Of a DNA stretch of 35,532 bases, positions 1 through 11,439 are shown one piece after another. This DNA is from Hofstenia miamia. Taxonomy: Eukaryota > Xenacoelomorpha > Acoela. A program made the position numbers and the translations under genes. The stretch lies in contig SCFE01000001.1 of assembly GCA_004352715.1 (NCBI GenBank), positions 3,135,769-3,171,300 on the forward strand. Reading direction: 5' to 3'. The notes beneath the pieces are model-generated. The model saw only the letters and a list, made by a program, of their open reading frames with translations, was not told where the DNA came from and searched no databases. Each line of letters opens with the position of its first letter. Position 1 is the stretch's first letter.

Positions 1-713
1 TGCGTGCAAGGGAAAACTTAGGTGGATTCCAGCCTCGCTTAGCTCGCCACCGTTCGCTTGTGTGACATATAGTAATGAATGTTCGAAAGGCGAGAAGCCA
101 CCGTAAGGATGATTATATTATAATTGTTACTAACGCTATTTTAGATCCAAATTATTGACTTATAAGAGACTGATAAGAGACCGGATTGTTTATATTTTAA
201 TTACATGTAGGTTAGGAGCTGCCGTAGTTTGTAGAAGCCTTTTTAATGTGTTTGCAGCTATAGTGTTGTGTCAGTCGTACATGTCAGCCATTATTGCGAT
301 ATATGTTTATATTTTAATTAGATGTAGGAAACTGCCTTCAATTACATATTAGCTATTTTTTGACTATGCAGTGGCAGTTAGTATCCGGTTGCAAGTCTAA
401 TATATTCACACATTCAATCTGCACAAACTGAGAATGAGAACTAAGTCGAGTAGTGGCTGGTATTTATTGCACCATAAGTAAGGCACACATAACAAAACTC
501 TTTAAATGAGACTGAGCTGAGTAGCAGCGGATGGATGGAATAGAATTGAACTGTCGTGAAACCTGCGAACTGTCTTTAAGACACTGCTTTGGGCGAGTGT
601 GCCCAGCTTGTTCTCTCTTGACCACGACTTTCGGAGATGCTACCTAAATACTATGATGAATAGTTGTATTAACCCCGGAGTGTTAATTAAGTTATATCCC
701 TGTTATTACACTA
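1..713. other. No recognised gene; spaced 25-bp direct repeat
   Basis: No gene is recognised here. A 25-base segment at 187-211 recurs at 304-328 with one mismatch. The spacing is 117 bases, a multiple of three, and both copies lie in one 65-codon open frame (155-352) that opens with TTG rather than ATG. The repeated peptide is roughly VYILIxCR. I cannot tell a coding repeat from a small duplication. The first 110 bases are more GC-rich than the rest. Confidence 0.4.
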
Positions 714-1058
714 TTACGATAGAAAAGAGAGAGTGAAAGTGCTCATTACCACGCACGATGGAATCTGCTGGCAGTCGTACCTAAACTGTACCACGTTATT
801 GCGCACATCCCTTGCCTGGGTGATGATGTAACAGTAACATAGAATTTTGACTGTTTTCGTATATATAGATAGATCTCCCAAACCCATTGAGGTGTACCAT
901 GCGGAAATAAGAGATTGGAGAATTAGTCTAAAAGCACGCCTTAATGGTGCGGGATCAAGCGTGGCTTTAAACCGTAAGTGAAAGAGGCAACACTCTATAT
1001 ACTGTGGAGTCTTTTGATTAGGCATATCTTTATTAGGTCGTAAGCTATAGAAAATCAA
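714..1058 (-). other. Doubtful 114-codon open frame, possible exon
   Basis: This is the longest open frame in the left 6 kb. Its first codon is TTG, so it is not a normal start. On the minus strand a T-rich tract runs into ...TTTTCTATAG at 1045-1050, which would be an acceptable 3' splice acceptor for an exon beginning at 1044. A weak GTAATG donor lies near 748. The peptide shows no domain that I recognise (motifs such as DLSIYTKTVKILCYCYI are not diagnostic). Local base composition is less AT-rich, which lengthens chance frames. It may be an exon of an unknown gene or chance; chance is more likely. Confidence 0.15.
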
Positions 1059-4000
1059 AAAAAAATTTAAAAGTAATGTTGCTTAACTCTTTGCATGTAC
1101 TGACATAAAAAAATTGAAACCTCAAGCCCTCCCCCCATTTGTAAGAGGTTTAACACCACTGCTAAAAAAGCTCCCAATTTTAGACAATCAATTTTATAGA
1201 AGTAGTTTAAATCAAAGAAGTATCAAAATAATCTTCATTTAACAAAAAGAGACACAAAAATGATCGGTTAGTCAATGCTAAATATTAGCTTTAAAAAATT
1301 ATTATTTTATTTTACTCCCAAGCCATTGGAAACCATTGAATATATACAATTGCATGACACCAAGCACCAACACAAATAAAATGTCTTTTAAATTAAAAGG
1401 AATATAGAAGCATTTAGTCATTTATAACATTTATATAGGATATTTCCGATTTCAACAGAAAGAAACCTGCGCCATAGCTTATTAAACAGGAAAGGCTACT
1501 TGTATTTAAATGCTTCCCAATATAATTATTCCGAATGGAAGGTCATAATTTAGTCATATTTTTATTAAATAAATGAAAATTTCAGTAATCAATGATTTGA
1601 GAAGATCATGTCATTGTGAACAGATAGCGAATAGTCAACGTTATCTACAAGTATATTATTTTCAATCTCGTAAATGTTGAAATATACTCAATGGTCTTAC
1701 ACTCAACTATTTGAAAATAGAATAATGAAATTTGCTTTGCTTAGGTCAAAATCTTCTCGCTTTCTATGTAGTCTTTGGATTATATTTTTTCAGTCTCAAA
1801 CCAGTGTTAGGAACAGTTGTTAGACGAAAACCAACAGTTAATATTAGAATTTTTGGATGAGTGTTTGTGAAATTTTCAAGGCCTAATAATTAAACATTTT
1901 CAAGAAATAATTCGAGAAAAATTGTTTTTATTATTATCAAAGGAATTAATTTGTACTTCGGCGTTGAGTTTTTTTCAAAATTACTTGAAAGTTTGCAGAC
2001 AGGTTTCCAAAATGATAATCATAGAATTCTACAATTTACAGATTTTAAAACACTTATAAAAATATATCAACATTTACCGTCTTAAAAATTTAATTTATCA
2101 TGTAAATCAATTGTAATTCATGATGATTCTCAACAGATGATAGAAAAATTAGAGATTCAATATTATAAATTTAGGAAATAGATGAAAGAAATCAAATCCT
2201 ATGGAAACTTCAAAATTTTTTTTGGATTTTTCCAAGTGAACTTACACTTATTCTCAGCAATCTTACAATTTAGTTAAAATATTACAAGTGAGTAAATTCA
2301 TCAATACGCGTGTCAATGCGCCACATTTTCTAAATTTGTTTGAAAATGTGTGAAAACGGTTTGTGTTCTTAAAAGGACGAATGACAGCTGAAGGTCAAGT
2401 AAATAAAAAACATTTTAACTGATTGCTGATTGACATATTCTAAAAGTAAAGAAATTGAATGACAGGAATGCAATTTTAAATATGAATTATGTGTATTCCA
2501 TTAGATCTTCACTAACTGAAATAAAGTCTAGGAATAAACTTCTATTTGCTAAAGGTCAAACAAGTTTGTATCAGAAAACCACAATGGTTCTTCTGCACTT
2601 TCGGTATGATCATTTAAATTTAAAATGGGTTTGATTTCTGCAACATTGTTAATTTTTTCAGTTAGAAACTAAATATTTTTGCTTTTGGAATTTACTTTAG
2701 TTTAATATAAGGACATTTATGCTAGATCTCTTTCAGATAAAATATCGGATTGAATTTTATACGAATGACATTGGTGTAATCAATTGCGATTCTCTGCAAA
2801 AGACCGATTATTATGGCAGAGGTCAATACAGATGCAGGTGCCTTAGGGGTCTAATTTTAATGTTAGAGTTGAGCAAAATGAATAATATATGTGATATTAA
2901 AAATAGTCTAGGGGTCATTTGTTGAAAAATTATAAGTGTACCTTTGAAATGGGCTCGTCCTTAAAAGAAAAATAAAGTTGGTGCTATTTATTTTTCATAT
3001 GTGTTTGTAGGGAATACCTGAATTTGGTTCACATATATTTGATCTAAATGTCTCATGCCTCTAATTAGAAGTGAGCTTTAAATTGTACTCTCAAGAAAAT
3101 CTCTTATATTTTTAGTAAGTCAATTTCTTATTATGAAAATAGGAACCTAATTTTTATTCTTTAGATATTATTTTCTTGTTTGAAAAACCTTTTTGAATTC
3201 AATAATGATGTATAGGAATAATTTATGGAAAATTACGATAGGGAATCAAAGTATATAATAATTATTAATATTCGTTTACTATAAGTATCTATTTATATAT
3301 ATATTCAAATAATATATTCGTACACTTAATTAAAAGATAGTAGCTTGACTAAATTTGCAAAAGCCAAATGTATTTGCAAATTGTTTGCATTTATATGCAA
3401 GGACACTTCGATACATTTAATTTAGTGATTTACATACATAAATTTGCCTGCCTCTTTTTTGATATTGTGAGTAATGAGTTTATACAACAGAGGCAAAATT
3501 ATGCACTGCCATTTTCATAAATTATTGACTTTGCGCTATGTGTTCATGATTAAAAGCTATTTTTTCGAAATTATTATTTTCTATATATATTTTTCTTGTA
3601 TATTAAACTAGAATTTTTTTCTTGATGCTAAAATGTAAGTTCTAAGGTACTATTTCAAGAGATTAGTCACTCAAGTGTGGTATTTCAATATGGAATTTTC
3701 TTGATTAATTGCCTAAAATTTCAAATAATTTTTTCTTAAATCCAAGAAAATTTTTATGAGTGTAATATACATCCAGCTGTTCAACCATTTTTGTAATTAT
3801 TGCAATTGCCTGAGGCTTCAAATTACAGTATTTTATAATTTTATAAGTTATTCCTAGTCGATAAGCGACTAATTTATTATGTTCAATAAAGTATCTCTTG
3901 AATTTGACTTAAATGTAGTTCTGATATGACTAAATCAATATTGTAAACAAAGTGCGAAAAAATCATTGGTTTAATGAACTGTTAAAATTTAACAGATATA

Positions 4001-4612
4001 ACCCATTAGTTGTGTTCACATATTATTCTGAATTTTTTATTACTTTACATTCTCCGACAGTAGTTTCCATACCTGAAAAAGGTCCGTGGCCAAATCGAAT
4101 TAGTATAGGTATATGAATCGTCGAGTAGATAAAATACGGACTTTGCCATTCATTTACAACAGGAACACTAAATTGATAACCATTTTAATAAATTCATTTC
4201 CATTTCTGGTAGGGAGCTTATTATAATATATTTCTACATGTGAGTTGAACAAACAAATTTATTGACAATTACTGAGATAGAAAATAATAAAAAGAGTAAG
4301 TAGCGGTTAAAGACGATGTCATTTCCTCTGCAGCTGGATAAAATTGAAAAAGAAGATAAACTGTTTTCAGGTTGCCCAGAGGTCGTGATGTGTTACCCAT
4401 ATAGAGTATTAATTCTGAGCGGTCTCATCATTATGATTATTTAAACGTAGTGATCAGTAGTAAATTTTGTAGGGAAGACTGACCAAAACTTGGCATAGGC
4501 TATTAGGACTCTTCTTAATTTACCGATTCTACAATATATTTTACTTTCTCAATTCCAAGAATAGTTCTATCAATATATATAAATACCGATTCACTCGTCT
4601 AAGGAAATATGT
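1059..4612. other. AT-rich intergenic stretch, nothing recognised
   Basis: Both strands are full of stops. I see no transposase, RT or RNA gene signature. The only open frame of note, 2719-2925 (+), is 68 codons without a recognisable domain. A short TA tract lies near 3295-3306, and TTTGCA words cluster at 3353-3400. Confidence 0.5.
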
Positions 4613-5273
4613 TTATGGCCGACTAATTATGCCTTAAGCATAAAAAGCATAAATCAGAATAATTTATGCTGCATTATAATAGAGCATAAAATATTCGTAA
4701 TAGCGCATAATTATTAATAGGAAGATGAGCTAATTGCATATACGCATGATTTGACAAGAACTCGTTGATGTAAAATGCTAGAAAGCCATCAAAATTCCTC
4801 TGTTACAATTACCTACCAAATTGAATTTATAAGCGGGCAAATTGAAATCATTTTATCATGTGGTTCTTAAAACAAATATCTCATTTATATAACTATTAAG
4901 CAACACTATGTAATTTGAAAAATGAATTTCTATAAAACTATTATATTACTTTATTGTGCTTCATATATAAAATAATAAGACAAAAATAATACTGCAGAAA
5001 CCAGTAGTCAGTAAATTTTTTACAATGTAAATTTATTGAAATATAACAAAGTTAGCACTTAAAACCATGCAATTGGATGTATTTCTTAAGCCTTTGCGTT
5101 ATCAGCTACTTTGCTTTGCTAATAAAAAATTTTTCCATGAATAAAAAAATTTATCAAAAATACAATTTTATCGAGTATACATTTTTAATGTTACAGCACA
5201 GATTTACTGGTTAGTAAGGCATTTTTTTGCACTTAAAAAATTAATTTGATAGAGCATAATTAGTTGGCCCTAA
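4613..5273. mobile_element. Short TIR element with GCATAA subterminal repeats (MITE-like)
   Basis: The ends form an inverted repeat. 4613-4632 reads ttaTggccGactaattatgc, and the reverse complement of 5254-5273 reads ttaGggccAactaattatgc, 18 of 20 identical. The element is about 660 bp, has no open frame, and is strongly AT-rich. Inside the left end the word GCATAA recurs in both orientations (4637-4710), as subterminal transposase-binding repeats do. A direct target-site duplication is not evident: TTA on the left faces TAA on the right. The superfamily is therefore open, although GGCC-starting ends occur in PIF/Harbinger-type elements. A non-autonomous DNA transposon is the best reading. 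Confidence 0.6.
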
Positions 5274-7528
5274 CTCATGTAAACGAGTGCGTTAGTTACT
5301 CCAAAAGTACATTACACATTAAAACACACCTTTAAAGTCTTTGCAAGCCGTTAATTTCTTTAAGTGTGCTTTACAGACGTGCATTTTAAGATATAAAATT
5401 ACGATTTTCTATTGAGCAACTTATAATATAACATGATATTATTGTAAAAATTTTAGTCTTCTATAAATTAAATACAAGGTTACTATAAAATTTTAAACGT
5501 TTTCATGATATAAATTCAGATTAGTTTCCATTTTGGGATGTCTAAAAAATCGCTTTGCTAAACATTAACGCTGCTTAAAACGCTGCTGTTAAGTGTTTGT
5601 TTACAAAGTGCGTGTAAATTTGCCGCATCAGGTTATTCACGCACAAGTTAATATGGGAAATATCTTCCACTTTTCATGAACATTTAGAGTAGAGTTCAGT
5701 ATAGTTGAGAAATTTTCGGTTGCGCTTGCTAAATTTTTTCTCACGCAGTTACTTATTCGAGAATTGCAAATATATATTTAGAAGCAATAACTTTTGTGGG
5801 CTCATATTTTAAACTCTGAAATTATTAACACCCCTAGTTGCTGTTACATCTCTAAATTATTCATGAGAAATATAACTTTATTAAATTGATGTTCTCATTC
5901 AAAACCTTCTTTCTATCATGTACGCTAATCGATTTCTTTCAGAAAAGGAAGTCGTTATTTCTTAATTAATGTTTAGAAGGTATTTCCTTTTTAAGAAAAA
6001 CTTAATTACTAAATATAAATACTTCAATACACGTCGGAAAATGTAATTTCAGCTATTTATAAGCTCATTTTTATGTTAATTCTCAATAAAGTGAAGCACA
6101 CTTATTTTCAATTGATTCTCATCTACTGCGCAGTAAATATGCCTCGTTTTTACGGCCCTAGTTCACCCCGGTCCTGTTTTCAACAGCAACCTGAATGCGT
6201 ATTGTAGTCCAACCCGGGTCAACTTGGACTGGATTTTGATTACAAGAATTGAGAACAGTATGGTTCTACATGACCATCAAATCTCAAACGGTTTACTACA
6301 AGTAAATAATTCAAAGGAACTAGAACTATAAATTTAGTAACACATTTCAGAATATTTTTTTGTAAATTTTTTACAAAGTAGTAATTCCGGTGAACCATAT
6401 GAGAGCATAAACTGGGACCAATTTCCAAGAAAATGAATGGACAGGAACCAATTAATAGCTGAGGGGTGCACTTCGAAGGTGTGCTCAAAGTTGTCTCAGC
6501 ACATCTTTTTAAATCTGATTAGGGACCCATCATCCACTGCTTTTGTTAAAGTTGAATTACGGTTTGAGTTGTTAGAATTTATTCGTTGTGAAAACAAGCT
6601 TCATCAAAATAAATGTAAACATTCAGTACACAAAATTTAGAGCTCTTCTTGTTAATTATTTTTAAAGTGCAGCCCTGGGGTAGCTAGCTTCACCACGGTA
6701 GTATGGCACCGATGTTTCAGTCTAATCCTGGGCAATGATTCCGGAAATTCTATAACACAGCACATAAGTTATATCGAATAGAATATGGAGATTGTTTCCA
6801 TTATAGTGATTCAATTACCGCAAAACTTGGTTACTTTTGCCCACAGGTAGGGACATTGGTCCAAGTTAAGAAAACTTATTTCTGATGATGTAGCTCTGAT
6901 AACAGCACTGATTTCTAGCCACTCAAAAAAAACAAGGTGCAGGTCATAGATCGAGACTTCTGATAAATACAAATTGCAACAGCTGGAACCTCTAAGCTGA
7001 TGCTTTCTTACTTCTCTGATGGGCAGAAGTCAAAAGTAGATTGATTACTTCTTGCGCTTCTTATTTTCCAGCATTCATTTTCAAGTCCACATGCTTTTTT
7101 GTATTCACAGTGAGTTTTGCCTTTTGCTGAAGAAAGCAGCTTTACTCTTTTAGAAAATTCTCACAGTGTGCCCAATATTTAAAAGGTTAAATGAATTTTG
7201 GTATAAATGTAACATTGAATAATATTGCCAAATGTATTTTGGAGTTTCTATGTGGTCTTCTACAAGATAAGAATCGTTACAATAATCATTACAATAGTTC
7301 AAAATGCAGTAATATATCAAAATAAAAGACATAGTGCATATTAATGCAAATTTGAATAATTCTAGACAAATTTTCAAAAAATCCATGCCCGGGCACGTCA
7401 CAGACCAATTCGATTCAATATTAAATTTTTCGCACCGGTTACGACTCCGATTGGCGCAGAGTCATTAGGGAGGATGCTGAAGTTATTGTAATCCAGAAAT
7501 GTAAGAAAATTGTTTTTTCGAAATTGTA
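5274..7528. other. Intergenic stretch, no recognised gene
   Basis: No domain is recognised on either strand. Open frames at 6240-6488 (-), 6437-6640 (+) and 7150-7401 (-) are short, overlap each other or start with non-ATG codons, and give no familiar motif. Small GC-richer pockets occur at 6140-6235, 6670-6740 and 7430-7480. The last contains a short frame reading GYDSDWRRVIREDAEV, which looks protein-like but is too short to assign. Confidence 0.45.
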
Positions 7529-7804
7529 ACCCACGTAGCCAAATACTGGTGGACCACCAGTGGCAGATATGGTGGGCCGCCAGGTGGGGTTTGGCCGCCC
7601 GTACACCAATGTCTCAAATGTAGCAACAGCAAAACTTTTATATTGATAGAGTTTAAACTAACACAAACCCAACAAAGGGTTGAAGGAAATGCTAGAAAGC
7701 TTACCATTTACATTGATTTTAAGTTGACAATGGAAATTATAACGAATTTTTTTATTATAAGCAATAACAACAAGCATACAAAAGTGCCCAATTTAGATTT
7801 AATT
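7529..7804 (+). mobile_element. Foldback-like family 1, left part (cut by gap)
   Basis: The left end acccacgtagcca (7529-7541) matches, in reverse complement, the right end at 13527-13539 (12 of 13). It is followed by CCAC-NN-GTGG decamers (ggaccaccagtgg and similar, 7545-7605) and then by interior sequence from about 7607. That interior aligns almost base for base with 12930-13137, apart from a short insertion near 12976. The copy is lost in the gap at 7805. A small frame over the interior is only the repeat. No transposase is seen. Confidence 0.7.
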
Positions 7805-8804
7805 NNNNNNNNNNNNNNNNNNNNNNNNNNNNNNNNNNNNNNNNNNNNNNNNNNNNNNNNNNNNNNNNNNNNNNNNNNNNNNNNNNNNNNNNNNNNNNNN
7901 NNNNNNNNNNNNNNNNNNNNNNNNNNNNNNNNNNNNNNNNNNNNNNNNNNNNNNNNNNNNNNNNNNNNNNNNNNNNNNNNNNNNNNNNNNNNNNNNNNNN
8001 NNNNNNNNNNNNNNNNNNNNNNNNNNNNNNNNNNNNNNNNNNNNNNNNNNNNNNNNNNNNNNNNNNNNNNNNNNNNNNNNNNNNNNNNNNNNNNNNNNNN
8101 NNNNNNNNNNNNNNNNNNNNNNNNNNNNNNNNNNNNNNNNNNNNNNNNNNNNNNNNNNNNNNNNNNNNNNNNNNNNNNNNNNNNNNNNNNNNNNNNNNNN
8201 NNNNNNNNNNNNNNNNNNNNNNNNNNNNNNNNNNNNNNNNNNNNNNNNNNNNNNNNNNNNNNNNNNNNNNNNNNNNNNNNNNNNNNNNNNNNNNNNNNNN
8301 NNNNNNNNNNNNNNNNNNNNNNNNNNNNNNNNNNNNNNNNNNNNNNNNNNNNNNNNNNNNNNNNNNNNNNNNNNNNNNNNNNNNNNNNNNNNNNNNNNNN
8401 NNNNNNNNNNNNNNNNNNNNNNNNNNNNNNNNNNNNNNNNNNNNNNNNNNNNNNNNNNNNNNNNNNNNNNNNNNNNNNNNNNNNNNNNNNNNNNNNNNNN
8501 NNNNNNNNNNNNNNNNNNNNNNNNNNNNNNNNNNNNNNNNNNNNNNNNNNNNNNNNNNNNNNNNNNNNNNNNNNNNNNNNNNNNNNNNNNNNNNNNNNNN
8601 NNNNNNNNNNNNNNNNNNNNNNNNNNNNNNNNNNNNNNNNNNNNNNNNNNNNNNNNNNNNNNNNNNNNNNNNNNNNNNNNNNNNNNNNNNNNNNNNNNNN
8701 NNNNNNNNNNNNNNNNNNNNNNNNNNNNNNNNNNNNNNNNNNNNNNNNNNNNNNNNNNNNNNNNNNNNNNNNNNNNNNNNNNNNNNNNNNNNNNNNNNNN
8801 NNNN
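7805..8804. other. Assembly gap, 1000 N
   Basis: Exactly 1000 N, probably an arbitrary-size scaffold gap. The left side is foldback-like family 1; the right side is the unidentified minus-strand frame. Open frames reported through the Ns have no meaning. Confidence 0.95.
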
Positions 8805-9632
8805 TTACAAGAAGTTCCAGAAGACAGTAAATTCAAAATCTGGTTGTTTGTGATTGTGCCATTTTCAATAATAAATTCATGTATTGTCCCATTATTCAAT
8901 AGCTACAAAAGAAATATCTTCCTGGGTTGTAGTATAGTATAAGTACATTGTTTAAGGTCGTCATAGATAATATCTTTAACTTCACAAATTTCTTCATAAA
9001 GTACACTAGTTCGATAATAGTTGTCACCTGTAGGGTAGTGTGTTTTATGAAATTCAGGGAGGCCAAAAAAAAATTTGAAAATTGAGCTATGGTGTGCGGC
9101 ATACAAATGAGCAGGACTAATTCTAGTGATTTTTTTCATAAATTCATTATTAGCTACAACTTTTCTTCAGAAGATTCGTCTGTAAACATCATATATTTGG
9201 AATTTAGTATTGATATTGAGTACTATAAATTGGCTATTTAAAAAAATTACAGGACTTACAAGCCCCACACACTTAGAATGAAAAAAGTAGACAAAATCTT
9301 GGGTAAAGTTTGAGCAAATAATGTTAACTTTGTCAACATCGCAAAAAGATGTGTTGAGTTTTTAAACATTCGTTAAATCTTTTGAAACTGTAAGTAAAGT
9401 ACTATCAATTTCCGACTTTAAATGTATCAACACTTTACCACTTGATAGCAATGCACAGCCATAACATTCATATCCAAAATTATATTCAGATAGATCAATA
9501 CTGTTTCTCAAGGTGTCATCATTATTTATTTGAGAAATGTAAAATATGATGAATGATAGTCAAATGTACATCATGCATCAAATTATTATAGGGATTTATA
9601 ATATTTAGCAAAATAAATACCAAATCTATCAT
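8805..9632 (-). pseudogene. Unidentified secreted-looking protein gene relic, 3' end in gap
   Basis: One minus-strand frame runs from about 9530 into the gap at 8804, some 240 codons with only three stops (TAA 9362-9364, TGA 9167-9169, TAG 8903-8905). DNA this AT-rich should give many more by chance. Upstream, a one-base frame change near 9525 joins it to a frame starting at ATG 9630-9632 with a hydrophobic beginning (MIDLVFILLNII). That beginning could be a signal peptide. The body has spaced cysteines (ECYGC, SFCDVD, IICSNF, SKC) and N-glycosylation sequons (NTS, NFT, NGT twice), as in an ectodomain. I do not recognise the family. It could be a host gene pseudogene, an unrecognised transposon protein, or a gene with assembly errors. 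Confidence 0.5.
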
Positions 9633-10271
9633 CTACAGTAATTGATTTGATTTCGTTGTGATTCTATACACTCTTTTCCCTTAGGTGTTACCATGCTTTG
9701 AATCTGCTTACAATATAAAATGGTTAAATTAAGGAGTGTGCTATGCTAAAATTGTGAATAAAAATCATGTTACCAATGCATGATGATCACATTTATTACA
9801 TATTTCATTCCTAAAATACAAAAAACTCGAACATATGGTTTGTTTAATGTTTATGAATGTATTAAATATCTAATACGGTTTCCTATTGCAACCTACAATT
9901 AAATGACAACCATATTTGTGTAACATTAAATTTTACTGATATCATAAGTAATTCATTGGATTGCATACTGGTCATGATTTAGAATTCATTTTAAAATAAA
10001 CACGCTAAATTAGGCACAAGCATTGAAAATGGGAAACGCTAAATTATGAGCAAGCATTGAAAATGGGAAACTATTTGATCGTTTGGATGTGTTTGCAATC
10101 TACTATTACAAATGGGAAATAACTTCATCTTTAGAATATGTTTATATTCTACTGAAGCTGTTCACTAAAGTTTTGCAACACCCTTAAAAGCTGTTATCTT
10201 ATAAAAATATTGTTTTTTGTTCAAAACAATTAGTTAAATACATATTCATCTATTTAATTATTATAAATATA
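9633..10271. other. Intergenic; no gene seen apart from a 34-bp tandem pair
   Basis: AT-rich sequence without recognisable coding signal on either strand. It separates the unidentified minus-strand frame from the P-like element and contains the duplicated 34-bp unit listed separately. Confidence 0.5.
10003..10070. repeat. Two tandem copies of a 34-bp unit
   Basis: The unit starting cgctaaatta and ending ttgaaaatgggaaa occurs at 10003-10036 and again at 10037-10070, differing at a few bases. A degenerate third end (caaatgggaaa) follows at about 10109. Confidence 0.8.
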
Positions 10272-11073
10272 CATGGCTCTCTTAACTGAAGGCCTTGAAC
10301 CCGTACACATGACAGTTTTTACTGGAGGCCGACGCATTAAACCAGCGATAGCTGTTTTATGACAGTAATACTATTAATATATTAAATATAATACTTCAAT
10401 TCTGTATATTTGAGAGAAATGAACAAAACTTAAACAAAAATAACAAAAGTACAATGTCTACCCTAGTTTTATAACCTTTTGAGATGGCTCTTTCAGCGAC
10501 CTTGGCGTTCTCAAAGAACTGCTATTATTTAGAAAAATGTTGCATAGTGATCGAATCTGGGCCAATGAAATGTCAAACATATACATATTAACCAAATAGC
10601 TGTATATCACTGACAAACTTTTCTGGGAAAACAATATGTCATTTATGTTAACAAAAACAATGTAAATGAAGAAAACAAATTGGCAAAAGCATGTCTGCTG
10701 GCTTCCGAAATCCCTCTCTATCAAGCAGATCAATGTAACTACCATATTTACTGTAATAGTTATAAGTGTCTTCTATTTCTGTTTCTTCACTACCTGCCAA
10801 ATAACCTGCAATATACGTTAGTGCTTGATTGTTTGCAAAAGACAACGTTTCTTCCAATTCTGACAAATTCTCAAAAATCATGTAATCATCAGGATTTAAA
10901 GTATTATCACAATTACAGCAAGAATGACTCGGTGATATTGCAATAAAAATGTCTCTTTCCAACATAAGCAATGTATGAAATATTCTAATTTTTTCCAGTA
11001 CTTGCTGCACTGTAATAAAATATGTGCCACCTGATCCTTGTCGTAGTTGACTGAATTAGTTAAGAGAGCCATG
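10272..11073 (-). mobile_element. P-like DNA transposon, internally deleted
   Basis: Perfect 16-bp terminal inverted repeats bound an 802-bp element: catggctctcttaact at 10272-10287 and its exact reverse complement at 11058-11073. The 5'-CA(TG) start fits P elements. A C-terminal transposase fragment fills the right half on the minus strand. No clear 8-bp target duplication is seen (left flank taaatata, right flank gaattaat). At 0.8 kb it is far too short for an autonomous P element (about 3 kb), so it is a deletion derivative. Coding sequence starts only a few bases inside the right TIR, which agrees with an internal deletion. Confidence 0.7.
10648..11049 (-). pseudogene. P-element/THAP9-like transposase C-terminal fragment
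   Basis: The frame reads QLRQGSGGTYFITVQQVLEK, then about 60 residues later ALTYIAGYLAG, then YIDLLDREGFRKPADMLL. The order (LRQ-G-G block, then YIAGY, then L-R-G-G-x-x-P-x-D) is that of the C-terminal part of P-superfamily transposases. The N-terminal THAP zinc finger and the catalytic core are absent. The frame ends with a TAG at 10648-10650. The fragment opens almost at the right TIR of the surrounding element and has no start of its own. A domesticated THAP9-like gene is unlikely given the TIRs and the truncation. Confidence 0.6.
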
Positions 11074-11409
11074 GAATTAATTAATATTTTAGACTATGTT
11101 TCATTCGAATTTGAAAAACAATCGAAAAACTTAAAGTCTACTATTTGTTATAAAGAAAACGAAGAAAAATACTAGTGATCATTGGTACTTTAATAGAATT
11201 TGCTGCAGTGCGAATTATTTAATTCAGAAATACAGCTTTGATTTCTTTGGAAATCTAAGAATTAGCAAAAAAAAATGTACAATATTCTTTATGAATTTTT
11301 AGAAAACTCATATGAAAGTAATGGATGTAAATCATTTAATTTTTGTAAATATTAATAATGCTTTTTATATTTATGTTATTCTATATCATTGTATATTTAT
11401 CTACAGTTT
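11074..11409. other. AT-rich spacer, probable LINE 3' UTR remnant at its end
   Basis: No open frame with recognisable content. Its right part leads into the AATAAAG/(TAG)n tail and may be the 3' untranslated region of a LINE copy, but no coding end is visible. Confidence 0.35.
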
Positions 11410-11439
11410 AATAAAGCCTAGTAGAAGTAGTAGTAGTAA
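11410..11439 (+). repeat. LINE 3' tail: AATAAAG followed by (TAG)n
   Basis: aataaag at 11410-11416 is followed by tagtagaagtagtagtag (11419-11437). The LINE ending near 24029 has the same order, ataaag then gtagtagtag, so this is read as the microsatellite-type 3' end of another copy. It directly abuts the internal LINE piece that begins at about 11438. Confidence 0.5.

Noticed and set aside
6670-6740. Possible tRNA-derived SINE head (A-box/B-box-like words)
   Set aside because: Matches to both boxes are poor, and no cloverleaf or poly-A tail can be drawn.
6205-6875. Inverted pair caacttggact / ggtccaagtta as TIRs
   Set aside because: Only about 10 bases match, and nothing else marks element ends.
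7643-8899. Long open frames of 366-395 codons on both strands
   Set aside because: They consist almost wholly of N; the real sequence at their ends is repeat or belongs to other frames.
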